64,000 bases of DNA from contig JALRME010000005.1 in assembly GCA_026120035.1 (NCBI GenBank), positions 1,364,001 through 1,428,000 on the forward strand, read 5' to 3'. Under the pieces are notes generated by a model, which worked only from the letters and a program-made list of their open reading frames with translations, searched no databases and was not told where the DNA came from. The stretch comes from Coleophoma eucalyptorum (Eukaryota; Ascomycota; Leotiomycetes; Helotiales; Dermateaceae). Positions 12,498 through 23,019 of this stretch are shown here, piece by piece (positions within the stretch are counted from its first letter, which is position 1; the number at the start of each line of letters is the position of its first letter). A program made the position numbers and the translations under genes.

Positions 12498-13348
12498 GGT
12501 GGATTCGGTGCAATTCGAAAGGCTGCTTATTAGGATAAAGAAGCTGTATGTTGTGAAGAGGAGCAAGTCGCGACTTGTCTCATGCTCGCCAATTGCTAAA
12601 AATTCTGGAAGGCGACATAAGTTTAGTGGGGCGGCGCGTCATTGGCTGTCGCAAGGCGCAAGGCTGGAGGAAATGCTGTTCGAGGTTCGAAGTTGCTCAG
12701 GCTCAGGCTCATGCTTAGGCTCACTGAACTCGACTCATGTTCACTACACATCACAAGGGAGAACTGAAAGATCAAGATGGCTCTAGGGTGCAATGGTAGA
12801 TATAGGTGGACCATTTATCATCGATCATAATAGGAATTCTTTCGTGTCAGTTGCTGGGTCTAAACTGGCTGCTTTCAATTTGATCCTCTCGTTCCGTCGA
12901 TGCTCGTTCGTCCCAGCCCTCTAGTTCTCGTTCTGGACCTACTCTACACCATTCACAGGCATGTGAAATTCCGTGGACCGACAAGATGCATAGCGGCGCA
13001 CTGGTCCGCATTGCCCTACTCTGCCTTCAGCTTATGCTTATGCTCCCCGCAAAAGAACCCTCGTCACGTACTTTGAATGCTGTGTGTTTCTTGTTCTTCC
13101 TGTCGCTGAAGTTATATTCTCAGCTTTCTACTAGACTCTGCTGTCGTTGGTCATGCATTGCAGTGCATCTCTACGCTTACATCCGTGACTACGGTCAACC
13201 CTTACCCGACCCTGTTTCCCTTCATCCCTCGTCAATGACGTTGTAAATGGCTGCTTTTGTAGGTCCCTGCTCTTCACGGCAAACAACTTCCCCACACTAC
13301 TGCTACAGAAACTGACTTTGTCGCCAGGAAACCCCATGGTTAGATCTC
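12498..13348. promoter_or_regulatory. Bidirectional promoter region, Trf4-type gene / PEX23-30-type gene
   Basis: About 850 bp between two divergent starts (12497 minus, 13349 plus). It must hold both promoters and 5' leaders. An 86-codon frame at 12986-13246 was judged to be leader or noise. No clear TATA box was found. Confidence 0.6.
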
Positions 13349-15060
13349 ATGTCTTCAACACCGACCTCTAGGAAAGATGATGATATTGGATCGCAAACTG
13401 GCAATGATCCTAACCCTCCGACCATCGCCGCTTTCTCGCCGGTGACCCTCTCGCACGCGACATCCAAGCAACGATCTACGATTCTCGTTCACCAAAAGTC
13501 GCCTTTGCTTATAGCCACTCCACCGCAGATTACTCGAGCTTTGGCGTATTCGCACCCATTCCTCTTGCCGTTGAACAAGTTCGCGGGGCTGTTGACATGG
13601 ACAAGCGGGGATCCTTGGGAGAGCTTCTTGCTTGTGGCTAGTTTCTGGGCTGTCACCTTGTATGCAGACTCCGTGTTGCGATATGCCGGCCCCATTGTTA
13701 TCGTGATGGGGTTGATCTTGGGGATGTACTCTCGAAGGTACTCGCCCTTGTCTTCGAGTAAGTTTAGCGGAGAAAAGCAGAGAGGACACAAGAAAACGGA
13801 TTCAGAGGTCACAAACACAAAGCACCAGAAGACCCTGGACGAGATTGTGGAGACCTTGAGAGTGTTTACCTCGAGATGTAATGTATTGCTAGGACCACTT
13901 TTGCAGCTTACAGACTTCCTCTCAACTCAACGAACCGCAACCTCGGCGACAACGAGACCTGCCCTGACCATACTCTTCATTCGGATCCTTCTAGTGACAC
14001 CGCTATGGGTGCTACTCACGTTACCACCGATCCATATCATTACAACCAAACGTTTAGTCATTGTCACTGGAACTCTCATCTTGACATGGCATTCTCGGCC
14101 AAGTCAAATTACAAGGACAATATTATGGAGATCCGCTCTAGTTCGTCAAATCTGTACAGCTGTTACTGGACTGCAGTTCGCAGATAATTTACATCCAGAG
14201 TTAGCAACCAAGGACCAGAATGGAAAGCCGCCTCTTCCACCCCGGGCTAAACAGATGGCCTATCATGAGGAGGCATCTTTAGCAGCCTCGTCAGCTGCAA
14301 AACGAAGACCTGATGCGCCGGGTGTTAAATTCACTTTCATTCTGTATGAAAATCAGCGAAGATGGGTAGGACTTGGATGGACAACATCGTTATTTGCATA
14401 TGAGCGGGCTGCTTGGACCGATGAGCGTAACAATCCAGTCCCAGCAAAGGAGGACTTTGAATTGCCCGATGTTGAAGATGGAAATGCCCGATGGAGGTGG
14501 GTGGAAGGCAGTCGCTGGCTTGTAGAGGGAGCAGGCGAGTTTGATGAGGGTGGTCTGAAAGCAAATGAGGATACCAAGTCAGATGACGGTCCTGGATGGA
14601 TTTACTATGATAACAAGGTAATTTCCACAGAGGTCTTAAAATTCTGAGATATGTACTGATTCTTGCGCAGTGGCAGGGTGGCCGTCGAGGAGTGGATGGG
14701 TGGGGTCGATATACACGAAGAAGAAAATGGTATCGAGATGCTGAGCTTGTCGAGGTCTCTCCCAGTACAGAGGTCACACCTTCACCAACCCCAACCCGCA
14801 ACAGCAGTCCCGCAACCAGCCGAACTAAATCCTCCGTCAAGACAAACGATATTCATGAAACTCTTCTGCCAGAATATCCAGATAGTATCGGCAGCTCGAA
14901 AGGCTCTGGCTTCCGTTCTGGATCCGCGAGGAGACGAGCTAAGGATGGAAGTCGCAGAAGTAGTATGAGTACCACTTTTCAAAGTGATGATGATCGACCA
15001 CCTACTTCGAGGCAGGCTGATTGGGGGATCGGCGACGACGCAAGGATGGGTTTGGAATGA
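13349..15060 (+). CDS. PEX23/PEX30-family peroxin with dysferlin domain
   Basis: Exons 13349-14617 and 14671-15060 (53-bp intron, phase 0) encode 552 residues. The family (yeast Pex28-32, filamentous Pex23) consists of ER/peroxisome contact-site membrane proteins that control peroxisome size and number. The N-terminal half has hydrophobic segments: FLLVASFWAVTLYADSVL with RYAGPIVIVMGLILGMY, then LTILFIRILLVTPLWVLL and LVIVTGTLILTW. A reticulon-like arrangement is usual here. The C-terminal half is the dysferlin module: the DysFN part FTFILYENQRRWVGLGW with LFAYERAAWTDE, then the DysFC part WRWVEGSRWLVEG, WIYYDNKWQGG and YTRRRKWYRDAELVE. The tail is serine-rich and probably disordered. Which paralogue (Pex23, 24, 29-32) it is cannot be settled by eye. 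Confidence 0.9.
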
Positions 15061-15728
15061 TTGATGATGGGAATGGGAATGGTGCATGGATTGAAAACGG
15101 AGTTCTGGTCATCCTACAACATTGTGCCTACTAGTTGTTTTGCATTGGATGGGCGCTACTGCATAATGTATATTACGCAAATTAAAGGCTGTTCATGGTT
15201 TCACGAGCTCGATACGAAGTAGACTGCTGCCAGTGTCAGAACCCTCTTGCAAGCAAGCTAATATGCATGTAATACTATTAAGTCAGTTCTCAAGCTTAAG
15301 TGATGCTCTTAGAGGTACCTTGCTTCACTTTTTGTTCTCTAAATTTATTTAATAGTGGCATTTAGTTAGCTGTGTTACCGTTCGTGGATGAGGAAGGCAT
15401 ATATGTCATGGTGGTGCCTTGTGTCTACTTATACAGCTAGTATGGATCAGGTTTATGAGACCTGAATGGTTTAGGGAACTTCACGGATTTTGACCGTGAC
15501 TAGAAGCGTAGAAGTGTCGTGTCGAGCTCCAAGCACTGTCGAAAGATTAGTGGCTCATGCATAGTGGCAACGCAATACGTTCTTTGTGTTCCATAAACCG
15601 CACACTCATTATCATCTAAGATTTACACAGACCATGTGCCTTATATAAAGTGCACACGGTCCAACTTCGACGACAGGCAGAATAAAGTAACCCAGCCTGC
15701 AACCACCAACTCCAGCCCACGCTTTTTT
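15061..15728. other. Intergenic region between convergent genes
   Basis: 3' regions of the PEX23/30-type gene and YIP1. A T-run (15722-15730) lies at the YIP1 stop. Nothing else was recognised. Confidence 0.55.
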
Positions 15729-16688
15729 TTAAGCTCCTGTAGATACCTTCCCTTGCAAAGTGCCCGTCCCCCTACTCGAGAAGATGCCCATGATTCCAAA
15801 GCCAACGTAAAAAAGTGCCAGAGGATATGCTACCAGGCCTCTCATGCCACGCATTCTGCCTACAGCGCAAAACATGCCACTTGAACTGTAGGTGCACCAT
15901 ACGATTGCCATCGTTGTAAGAGCGTACCCGAGCAGTCCATCCATAGGTACGACGATTCCTACGAGACTTGTCATCACCAGTGGGAGAAGGCAATAGCCGA
16001 GCACTGATGCTGAACGTGGGAATGTAAGTGTAGAGGATAGATGGCTTGGTCCGTGGTCTTGTACTGCTGATGAAGGGTCGGATGGGTTCGTGGTAACTGG
16101 TGGTGACATAAGGGAGAGGATAAGATGCAGTGATGTACTGCCTAATAGTGCAAGACCGTAAATGTATCCGAAATGTACCTTTCCACTGAATAGCAAGAAG
16201 AAGCCAAACAATAGGAAGAAAAGGATTGGCCCTGCTAAGTCGGAGTCGTCCATGATATGTTGGTCCATTCGAGCTAGAGGATTTAGGACCGCAAGAGTCT
16301 GGACAGTTATTAGCATTCTGAATATGCGCCAGGCCACGGGGAAAAGGTATACCTTTGCCTGGATATGTCCAAAATTGACGCCCAGTTCTTCTAATAACGG
16401 TGGTTCCCCATCATAGCCCTCTGTACCAAAGGCAGCTAACCAACCCGTCCTCAAACCACCTTGTTCTCCCATCCTCCCACTAACACCAGCAGGACCAGCA
16501 TTAAAACCCGAATTGAACCCCCCAGCACCTCCATATGCTGCTGAACTACCTACAGGGGCCCCATAGCCGTAGGATGCTTGCGCAGGTGTGGCATGTCCCG
16601 ACACGGCAGCTGGCGAGTATGAGGAAGGGTAGAACTGGAGGTTTTGAGCCGAGGCGCCATAAGGCTGCTGTTGTTGTTGCTGATACAT
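15729..16688 (-). CDS. YIP1: YIP1 family ER-to-Golgi membrane protein
   Basis: Binds Ypt/Rab GTPases and supports COPII vesicle formation and fusion. The start is the ATG at 16688 (MYQQQQQQPYGAS). One intron (16299-16352, 54 bp, a multiple of three with no stop) is inferred because removing it restores the family sequence NFGHIQAK-TLAVLNPLARMDQHIMDDSDL; without removal an extra hydrophobic peptide interrupts it. The product is 301 residues. A Q/Y/G-rich cytosolic N-terminus is followed by DDSDLAGPILFFLLFGFFLLFSGK, the Yip1 hallmark. About five membrane segments follow (HFGYIYGLALLGS, ASVLGYCLLPLVMTSLVGIV, LGYALTTMAIVWC, VAYPLALFYVGFGIMGIF). The gene is divergent from PAM16 across a 312-bp shared promoter. 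Confidence 0.92.
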   Translation of the reverse strand: MYQQQQQQPYGASAQNLQFYPSSYSPAAVSGHATPAQASYGYGAPVGSSAAYGGAGGFNSGFNAGPAGVSGRMGEQGGLRTGWLAAFGTEGYDGEPPLLEELGVNFGHIQAKVYLFPVAWRIFRMLITVQTLAVLNPLARMDQHIMDDSDLAGPILFFLLFGFFLLFSGKVHFGYIYGLALLGSTSLHLILSLMSPPVTTNPSDPSSAVQDHGPSHLSSTLTFPRSASVLGYCLLPLVMTSLVGIVVPMDGLLGYALTTMAIVWCTYSSSGMFCAVGRMRGMRGLVAYPLALFYVGFGIMGIFSSRGTGTLQGKVSTGA

Positions 16689-17000
16689 TGCGAGAAGCTG
16701 TAGCACGGGTGCTTGATGCTTCAATTACCGTTCTTAACGCGCTATTTTTCGAGCTTTGTTCGTGGATTGCAAAAGTGGTATGGCAAGGCAGGTGTCCTGG
16801 ATATGTGTTCTTGAATTCCGGAGATGTATGCCTCAGGCGACAAGGCTACGGCTGGATGGCAGGAGGTTGTAGAAATCTCCGATGCGGCTGCCGACAAAAA
16901 GTTCAAAAGTCCAGCACTTCCTCAACGCGCCTCCTTTGCTTCGACGCTCCACAACATCATCTTGCCATCGTAATAGGACTAATTAGCGTGAGATTAGAAG
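16689..17000. promoter_or_regulatory. Bidirectional promoter, YIP1 / PAM16
   Basis: The 312 bp between divergent start codons must carry both core promoters and leaders. No TATA box is evident, as is common for housekeeping genes. Confidence 0.6.
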
Positions 17001-17503
17001 ATGGTACGTTGCCAGTCTAACATCCAAACTCAATTACCACCACGCCCAAATTTCAGTGTAGCATCTCAAACCCCCTCTAACTAGTAAACCAGGCGCATCG
17101 AATTATAACTCAAGTTGTCCTCACAGGCTCCCGAGTTCTTGGTCGAGCCTTCAAAGAAGCATACAAGCAAGCGTCAGCATCCTCACAATACCAAAAAGCA
17201 CAAGGAAAATCGGGTACCGCTGGTGCCTTCTCATCAAGTGGCCTGACGCTAGAAGAAGCATGCAAGATCCTAAATGTCAAGCCGCCACAGGCCGGAAAGG
17301 CAAACATGGAGGATGTGATGGAGCGGTTTAAGAAGCTATTCGATGTCAACGATCCAAAGAAGGGTGGTAGTTTCTACCTGCAGAGTAAAGTGCTTAGGGC
17401 AAGGGAACGAATCGAGAGTGAAGTACGCCAGGCGGAAGAGAAGCTTGCGAGTAAGGCGGAGGCAGAGGAGGGATGGAAGCCAAAGGTGTACAATGACCGG
17501 TAG
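17001..17503 (+). CDS. PAM16: PAM16/TIM16, J-like subunit of the mitochondrial presequence import motor
   Basis: Partner of the J-protein Pam18/Tim14; it tethers and restrains Pam18 to regulate mtHsp70 at the TIM23 channel. Exon 1 is only the start codon (17001-17003). Intron 17004-17092 has donor GTACGT and acceptor CCAG, and exon 2 is 17093-17503. This gives M-AHRIITQVVLTGSRVLGRAF, the standard start of the family, and 137 residues in all. The J-like domain runs from about residue 53 (LTLEEACKILNV) through NMEDVMERFKKLFDVNDPKKGGSFYLQSKV. The DPKKGGSF motif replaces the HPD of true J-proteins, as expected. The C-terminus is charged and helical. Confidence 0.93.
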
Positions 17504-18030
17504 CGATGACGCAAAACGATGGTGATATTTGGTTGGGTTTGCTTTGAGGACAGACGGATGCGATGAAAATGACGCTTGCACCATCTACACAAGAACCCTT
17601 CGAACCCGAGCACGAGTCTCGAAATCTTCTCTCTGTTATTTCGACATAGCCAGGCGTTCATGGGGCTACATAAGTGTATTATTCGGAGGATTGTAAATAG
17701 GTTCTGCATTCGAATGGGGCCTGGACTTTGTCTAATTTGTATATGTACGATACTGGAGATGGAATCAAGACAGATTTGACGACACACTGCTTATGGACAG
17801 TAAATCTCTACGGCTCTGTAGAAATTTCTACGGATCTGTGGCAGATTCTACAAACAGACGGTGGTACACCCACAAGTGTCTGCACTATATCGTGTTTTGG
17901 TTGCTTATGGACCAGACTTTCCAGAGCATTGAGTGAATGATGGACGTCTCAGCAAACTGAATTATCTGCTCAGCTATGACTGAACGTCCTACCTAAATGC
18001 TGCCAAGTGGAAAGCATATTGAAAGTATTC
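17504..18030. other. Intergenic region with short imperfect direct repeat
   Basis: 3' regions of PAM16 and the short-chain dehydrogenase. At about 17806-17860 a unit of the form TCTACGGnTCTGT recurs about 19 nt apart, with a third partial TCTAC copy. Confidence 0.5.
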
Positions 18031-19121
18031 TCAAGACGTAGTATAACCTCCATCAATGTTGTAAACAGCACCGGTGATAAAGGAAGCCTTATCACTGGAC
18101 AGGAACCCAACAAGATAAGCAACCTCTTCGGGCAAGCCATGGCGGTTGAGCGCCGACCTCTCCTTCAAATGATTGCCCTGGCCCACATCAGAGAAGTTCT
18201 TGGACCATTAAACATGAGGGGATACTTACAAGCGGACCTTCCCAAACCTCTGGTGTAAAAATATTGGTGCGAACTGCACCAGGACATACAGCGTTCACTC
18301 GAATACCTTCTGTGCCGTAATCGACAGCATCTTGTCTAGTAATGCCGATGACACCTAGTGCGGAAGTCAGTATTTGACTAGAATAAAAGAATGGGGGATT
18401 GAAATACCATGTTTCGACATTGCATATGAACCACCATACTTGATGGCTCTATGGCTGAGTAAAGAGCCAACATTGATAATACTGCCTCTTGTCTTGAACG
18501 GCAAACCAGTCCTACATGGACCCTAAAATCAGCATCTTGACGAGCTATAGCAAGGACAATACCCGGAGGAGGAAAGAGAACTTACGTCAAATCTCGCCAT
18601 TCCTGCTTCAACATTTGTCTAATCTGTGCTCGATTACACCACCAAGTCCCCATAACATTTAGTTGCATCAAGTACATCATATCCTCCGAACTCTGCTCCG
18701 TCGACGGCCCACCAGGGCCCCCGATTCCAGCAGCGTTGAAGCAGACATCGATCCTGCCAAATTCCTCAACCGTTTTTGCTACAGCTGCTTCAATTTCTGC
18801 TTCTTTGCTACAGTCTGTCGGGATCACAAGGATCTTGGCGTCTGCTGACAGGCTCAGCAGTAGTTTCTCGGTCTCCAAGAGTCGCTCGTTGGAAATGTCA
18901 ATGACGGCGATTTTCAGGATCCCGTCAGTCAGATATTGCTTGCTAACATGTAGACCGAGACCAGATCCAGCACCTATTGTGATAAGCTGGTTAACGAGAG
19001 GAAAACTAGGTTTGGCAAGAGGCAATCACCTGTCACGAACGCAACGCTAGAGATATTAACCAGAGAACGTGCAAGGAACGGTATACATTCCGACTTACCT
19101 ATCAGGAGGATATTCAGGCAT
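18031..19121 (-). CDS. Short-chain dehydrogenase/reductase (SDR), classical type
   Basis: NAD(P)-dependent oxidoreductase. Six exons: 19099-19121, 19030-19046 (17 nt), 18586-18973, 18408-18511, 18230-18354 and 18031-18177; the total is 267 residues with all phases consistent. The N-terminus reads [20 protein letters not shown], with the cofactor motif TGxxxGx[11 protein letters not shown] is the NNAG-type motif. SIINVGS holds the catalytic Ser and SYAMSKHG the YxxxK pair. The C-terminus has [21 protein letters not shown] and ends NIDGGYTTS, as in many classical SDRs. An aspartate after the second strand (IAVIDIS) suggests NAD(H) preference. The substrate is unknown. It lies downstream of, and on the same strand as, a Zn2Cys6 regulator and a sugar dehydrogenase. 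Confidence 0.88.
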
Positions 19122-20037
19122 GGTGATCTTCGTCCGAGCAGGTTTACTAGCACAACCTTAACTGCTGTCCAAGGTCTTCTCAGGAACTCTCAAGGAAATC
19201 CGAGTTCTGGCACGCTCACCGCTAGTATGCCACTGCGCCGTTTACAACCTACTTATCTACCCTCCCACAGACAAGACCAGATCCTGCGATCTCAGGCGAT
19301 CTCATGCACGAAAGCATGGATCTGGAAACCCAAGGCCGAAGGCACGGCAAGGATCTTCGAGATGCGATGGTTGGAGTTTGTGCTGTTCGTTCGCTTCGGC
19401 GAACTATGGAGTCGGCCGGGGTCTGCCTGCCTGCCTGTGGCCAGGGAGCCGGGTGGTGTCTTGGGAACTGACTGCTGGTTCAGCTCTGGGTCGGCCGAGT
19501 TTAGTATCCTCGTCCTGGAAAAGATATATTTTGGGTCGCGGCCGAATGAATTTTGGAATTTTTAAATCGTACTGGCCCGATTGCTGCCATTCTCTAGTTG
19601 GGTAGAGCTATGTTTTTACACGACGTTTCTTACAGCGATATAGTGCCGACGAAATCGAGTACTTCCAAAAGTATAGGGTAGGATCTGGTAAAGGTGATAG
19701 GTTTAAGAGAGCTACAAGGATGGAGCATGATGGACATGAAGAAGAAAGAGCTTGACTCTGAAACAGGAAAGATTATGAGTATGATTTTGATGATGGGGAA
19801 TGCCATTTTTGGGAACCCTCCCATTGTCATTATGTATTCATAACGCCCGAGGCCCACAGATGTATATACATCTTCCAATCCTGTTATACGAGGACAATTC
19901 CTCCCCAGGCCCCGCCAAACTTTTTCCTTTCCCCCGCCCAAGATGCAATATCCAGCGTCGGTAGATTCAAGACCAAATTAAGAACTATATCTTCCCATGC
20001 ATATATATAACCCCCCATCACTTTTCCGAAACCTGAT
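19122..20037. other. Intergenic region between SDR and Zn2Cys6 gene
   Basis: Promoter of the SDR gene and 3' region of the regulator gene. It contains a small GCCT microsatellite-like patch near 19425. The minus-strand frames near 19630-20105 were judged noise. Confidence 0.5.
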
Positions 20038-22634
20038 TCACAAAACTTTTCTAACATGCCCCTCAGCAATAAATACGTTTTCCATCTTCGACCAATAGAT
20101 AGCATCCAACCTCAACATGCCCATATTCATCTGCTCACAGCTCTTAGATTGAAATCTCAATGTCTGGCGCCATGCATCCGCGATTGTCTTGCATTCAGTT
20201 GCGTGTTCTGCAGTTGGTGCTTGAATGAGTAAAAGAAGGACGAAGTTGGAGATTGTTGCGAAGCCTATTCTCGACCCTGTGGATTTGTCAACTCTCGGGC
20301 TTCCGAAATGGGGCAGGGTGAAGAAAAACTTACAAGAATACCAAAACCCGGAAAAGTCACGCGAGCTGAGATCTGCCGTGAACGTGGTAGCGAGTCTCGC
20401 ACAGTGCTCTGCAGCAGAGATGGTAGCTTCAGCAGCTACTTGCAAGCCACCGAACAAGGCCTCAAAATCAGTATCGGTATCTTTCACATTCGTGGCAGGC
20501 TGGGGATTCTGGAGATGACCGTGTAGGATGGAGGAATCGTAATTGTTTGACCAGCCGTTAGAGCGGCCTAAAGGTCGAAGCAGAGCGCGGTATAAAAGGA
20601 CCTCTAGGGTGAGGTAGGCAAGGTGTAGAGATGCGTTGGAATCCAGGACGGTTGATGCGCCGGTTCCTGAGCGGTTGCGCATCCGTAATGAATCGGGGAG
20701 GGACGAATACCAGGCTCTTAAGCGATGGCGTAGGGGTTGGGCTGTGTTAAGCGACAGGGAAAAATCTTGGGACATGATTCTTGATGCTCGAAGGGTGCTA
20801 AATTGTTTAGTAAAACCCTTTCATTTTAGGAGTGGTTAAACTTACTAGAATGACTGATAGACATCGTCCACTATCTGGGCTAGGCTCGCAAGCCATCTGA
20901 AATGCAAAGCACTTGCTTTATCCTCAGTGATCATGATCTTGGCAGAGCAATCTATCTCTTTAGAAGCACTCTCAATCACGAAATCTTCATCTGTCAATTC
21001 GCTGACATCCCATTGATCCTTTGTAATAAGCGCTGGCTGACCCTGTAACAGGCTCCTCCATTTCTCTTCAGAATAAGTGACCCACCAAAGCCTTCTTCTG
21101 AGCCGTTTTTCCCAGGCAGGAATGCACCAATCCTGGCACTCGATGTGTATGCCAAGTGAAGTTGCCAAACCCAATGTTGAGGCCATGAACGACCACCTAA
21201 ATGGTGTATCTGCAGCTGCACTATTATGTGCTTCTCGCGGTCTCTGTAGATAAAGAAGGCAAGCTTGCAAGCAAGAAAGCCGAGGAGTGTGGATATCTCG
21301 AAAGATCTCCTCAAATACTAACCTCCACAGTTCTCTTGTCGGCGGCTTTTTATACGCATTAGACACGCATAGGTGGTCGTCAAATGGACAGAAAGCCAGT
21401 GATGAAGCGTACATGGCTGCTAATAGATGTGTGGGGACTTTTGCTAGAACTTCCAAGGTTGGAAACGGTGATGTTGTGGTCACGCCCATTTGTGAGCGAG
21501 ATACAACAGGAAGAGCTGGAAAGACGTAGTTGAAGAACCTGGCTGAATTAGTTAACGCATTACTAAAGTTAAGGAGGAGAATTACAGTCCTACTAGTCGA
21601 CTTCCATCCTCGGGTCGAATGAGCTCATCTAGCTCCATCCTGACACCCTGAGCAGACATGTGTTGGCGGACAGTGGTATCGTACTTTGCTTCATCTGCAA
21701 GCTCATCCGCAGCCATCATAAAGTGAACAGGGACAAGTGGAAGTGTGATTTGAGAACCAGTAGCCGATCCTTCCGTTCCACTCATGTCGTTAGGAGACTG
21801 GACTGATTGTTCTCTTGGAAGATCATTATACAAATCATTGGCCGCCTGACGAAAGATGAGCTTCCACATTCGAAACTCCCCATGCTCGTCATAACGATAG
21901 TGCCTGAGCAAATACGGATCCGTCTCCCCAGAAAGTCCAAAGTAGAGTCCATGTACTGACTCTTTCCCATCGATGGGATATTGAGTCGGTGGGATCCCTA
22001 TCTCTGAGACCATTGCATGACGACCTTGATGATTTCCATTCACTAGGTCTTGATCATCTCCCAACGCTTCTTGGCCTTGCAATGCAGCAGCAGCATCCGG
22101 ATTCATAGCACCTTCTGGAGCAGCTGCAGCGTCGACATCGCCAAAGGATGGGTTTCCAAAATCCATCATGTCAAAATTGAAGGAAGTGTCAGAACCAACC
22201 TGATCCGTGCCAAAATGAGCATCAGGGGATTGTCGCAAGCCATCGTCTCTACCCAAGGCAGCATGTTGATATCCAGATGCTTGATTATGCTGAAAAGAAG
22301 GTTGATGATTGGAAGCATAAGCACCAGAATTCAGATTGCTTACTTGATCAGCAACAAACTGCTCGGTAGTAATAGCATTGTTGGTAGCTACAGAAGCAGA
22401 GATAGCCGAGGACTCCTGAAAGGGACCGGTGGTAGTCTGTTGACGCTTTGCCGGGCCCTCAACGAAAGTACACGGGACGTCCAATTTCCTGCATAGTTGG
22501 CATGGAGGAGTTTCTTCGATTCGGCAATATACTTTTCGGGAACGGCAGACGTCGCAGGGTCGGTTGCGCTTGGATCTGTAAGGTCTGGTGAAGGAGCTGC
22601 CCGTTCCTGTGCCCGTCGTCTGTTGGTCATTCAT
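20038..22634 (-). CDS. Zn2Cys6 transcription factor with fungal middle homology region
   Basis: Nuclear DNA-binding regulator. Exons 21586-22634, 20846-21538, 20334-20797 and 20038-20276 encode 814 residues; the start MNDQQTTGTGTGSS is the only upstream in-frame ATG. The binuclear zinc cluster is near residues 24-60: PCDVCRSRKVYC, then CQLCRKLDVPC, spacing C-x2-C-x6-C-x7-C-x2-C-x6-C. A long Q/N/S/G-rich linker follows, then the middle homology region with YASSLAFCPFDDHLC, RWSFMASTLGLATSLGIHIECQDW and WEKRLRRRLWWVTYSEEKW. The third intron (57 bp, in frame, no stop) is removed to give FSGFWYSWSRIGFATISNF. The overall layout resembles the TamA/DAL81 type of nitrogen regulators, from memory of that family and only tentative. 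Targets are unknown; the adjacent oxidoreductases are candidates. Confidence 0.9.
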
Positions 22635-23019
22635 CGCCCCAAACACGTGAGTTGACCGGTGGTAATTGCCGCCCCGTTCACGTACGATTTGGGGGGGTGA
22701 TGTCGTTATTCCGAGATGAGCGAGGGTGGTGATTGAAGAGTGGATTTTGCTTGCTTGCTTCCTGCAAGCGGTCTAGAGTCGGGACAGCATGGTGAAGTTA
22801 TGAAGAGTGGGATACTTCATGTCACGGGCCATTGATTAATCAGCCCCCCTGAACGCATTTAATGTTCAGACGATGTGGAGGGAAGCCCTGTCGAAAGCTT
22901 ATCTTCTACCTACATGCGACTTCTCTCACATCCAACTAAAACTTAAACACATGTCCAATGCTGATGTTTATCATGCTTCATAAAATGCTATACTATTTAT
23001 AAATTATATGGTGAGGCTC
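22635..23019. promoter_or_regulatory. Promoter of Zn2Cys6 gene and 3' region of ARA2-like gene
   Basis: Only 385 bp separate the regulator's ATG from the stop of the dehydrogenase behind it, so both signals overlap here. No distinct element was recognised. Confidence 0.5.

Noticed and set aside
12498..12566. Longer N-terminus for the Trf4-type polymerase (frame open to 12566)
   Set aside because: The extension has no ATG before the one at 12497; it opens at TTG.
12986..13246. 86-codon frame with hydrophobic start, signal-peptide-like
   Set aside because: Sits in the leader of the PEX23/30-type gene, with no domain and no stop-to-polyA space.
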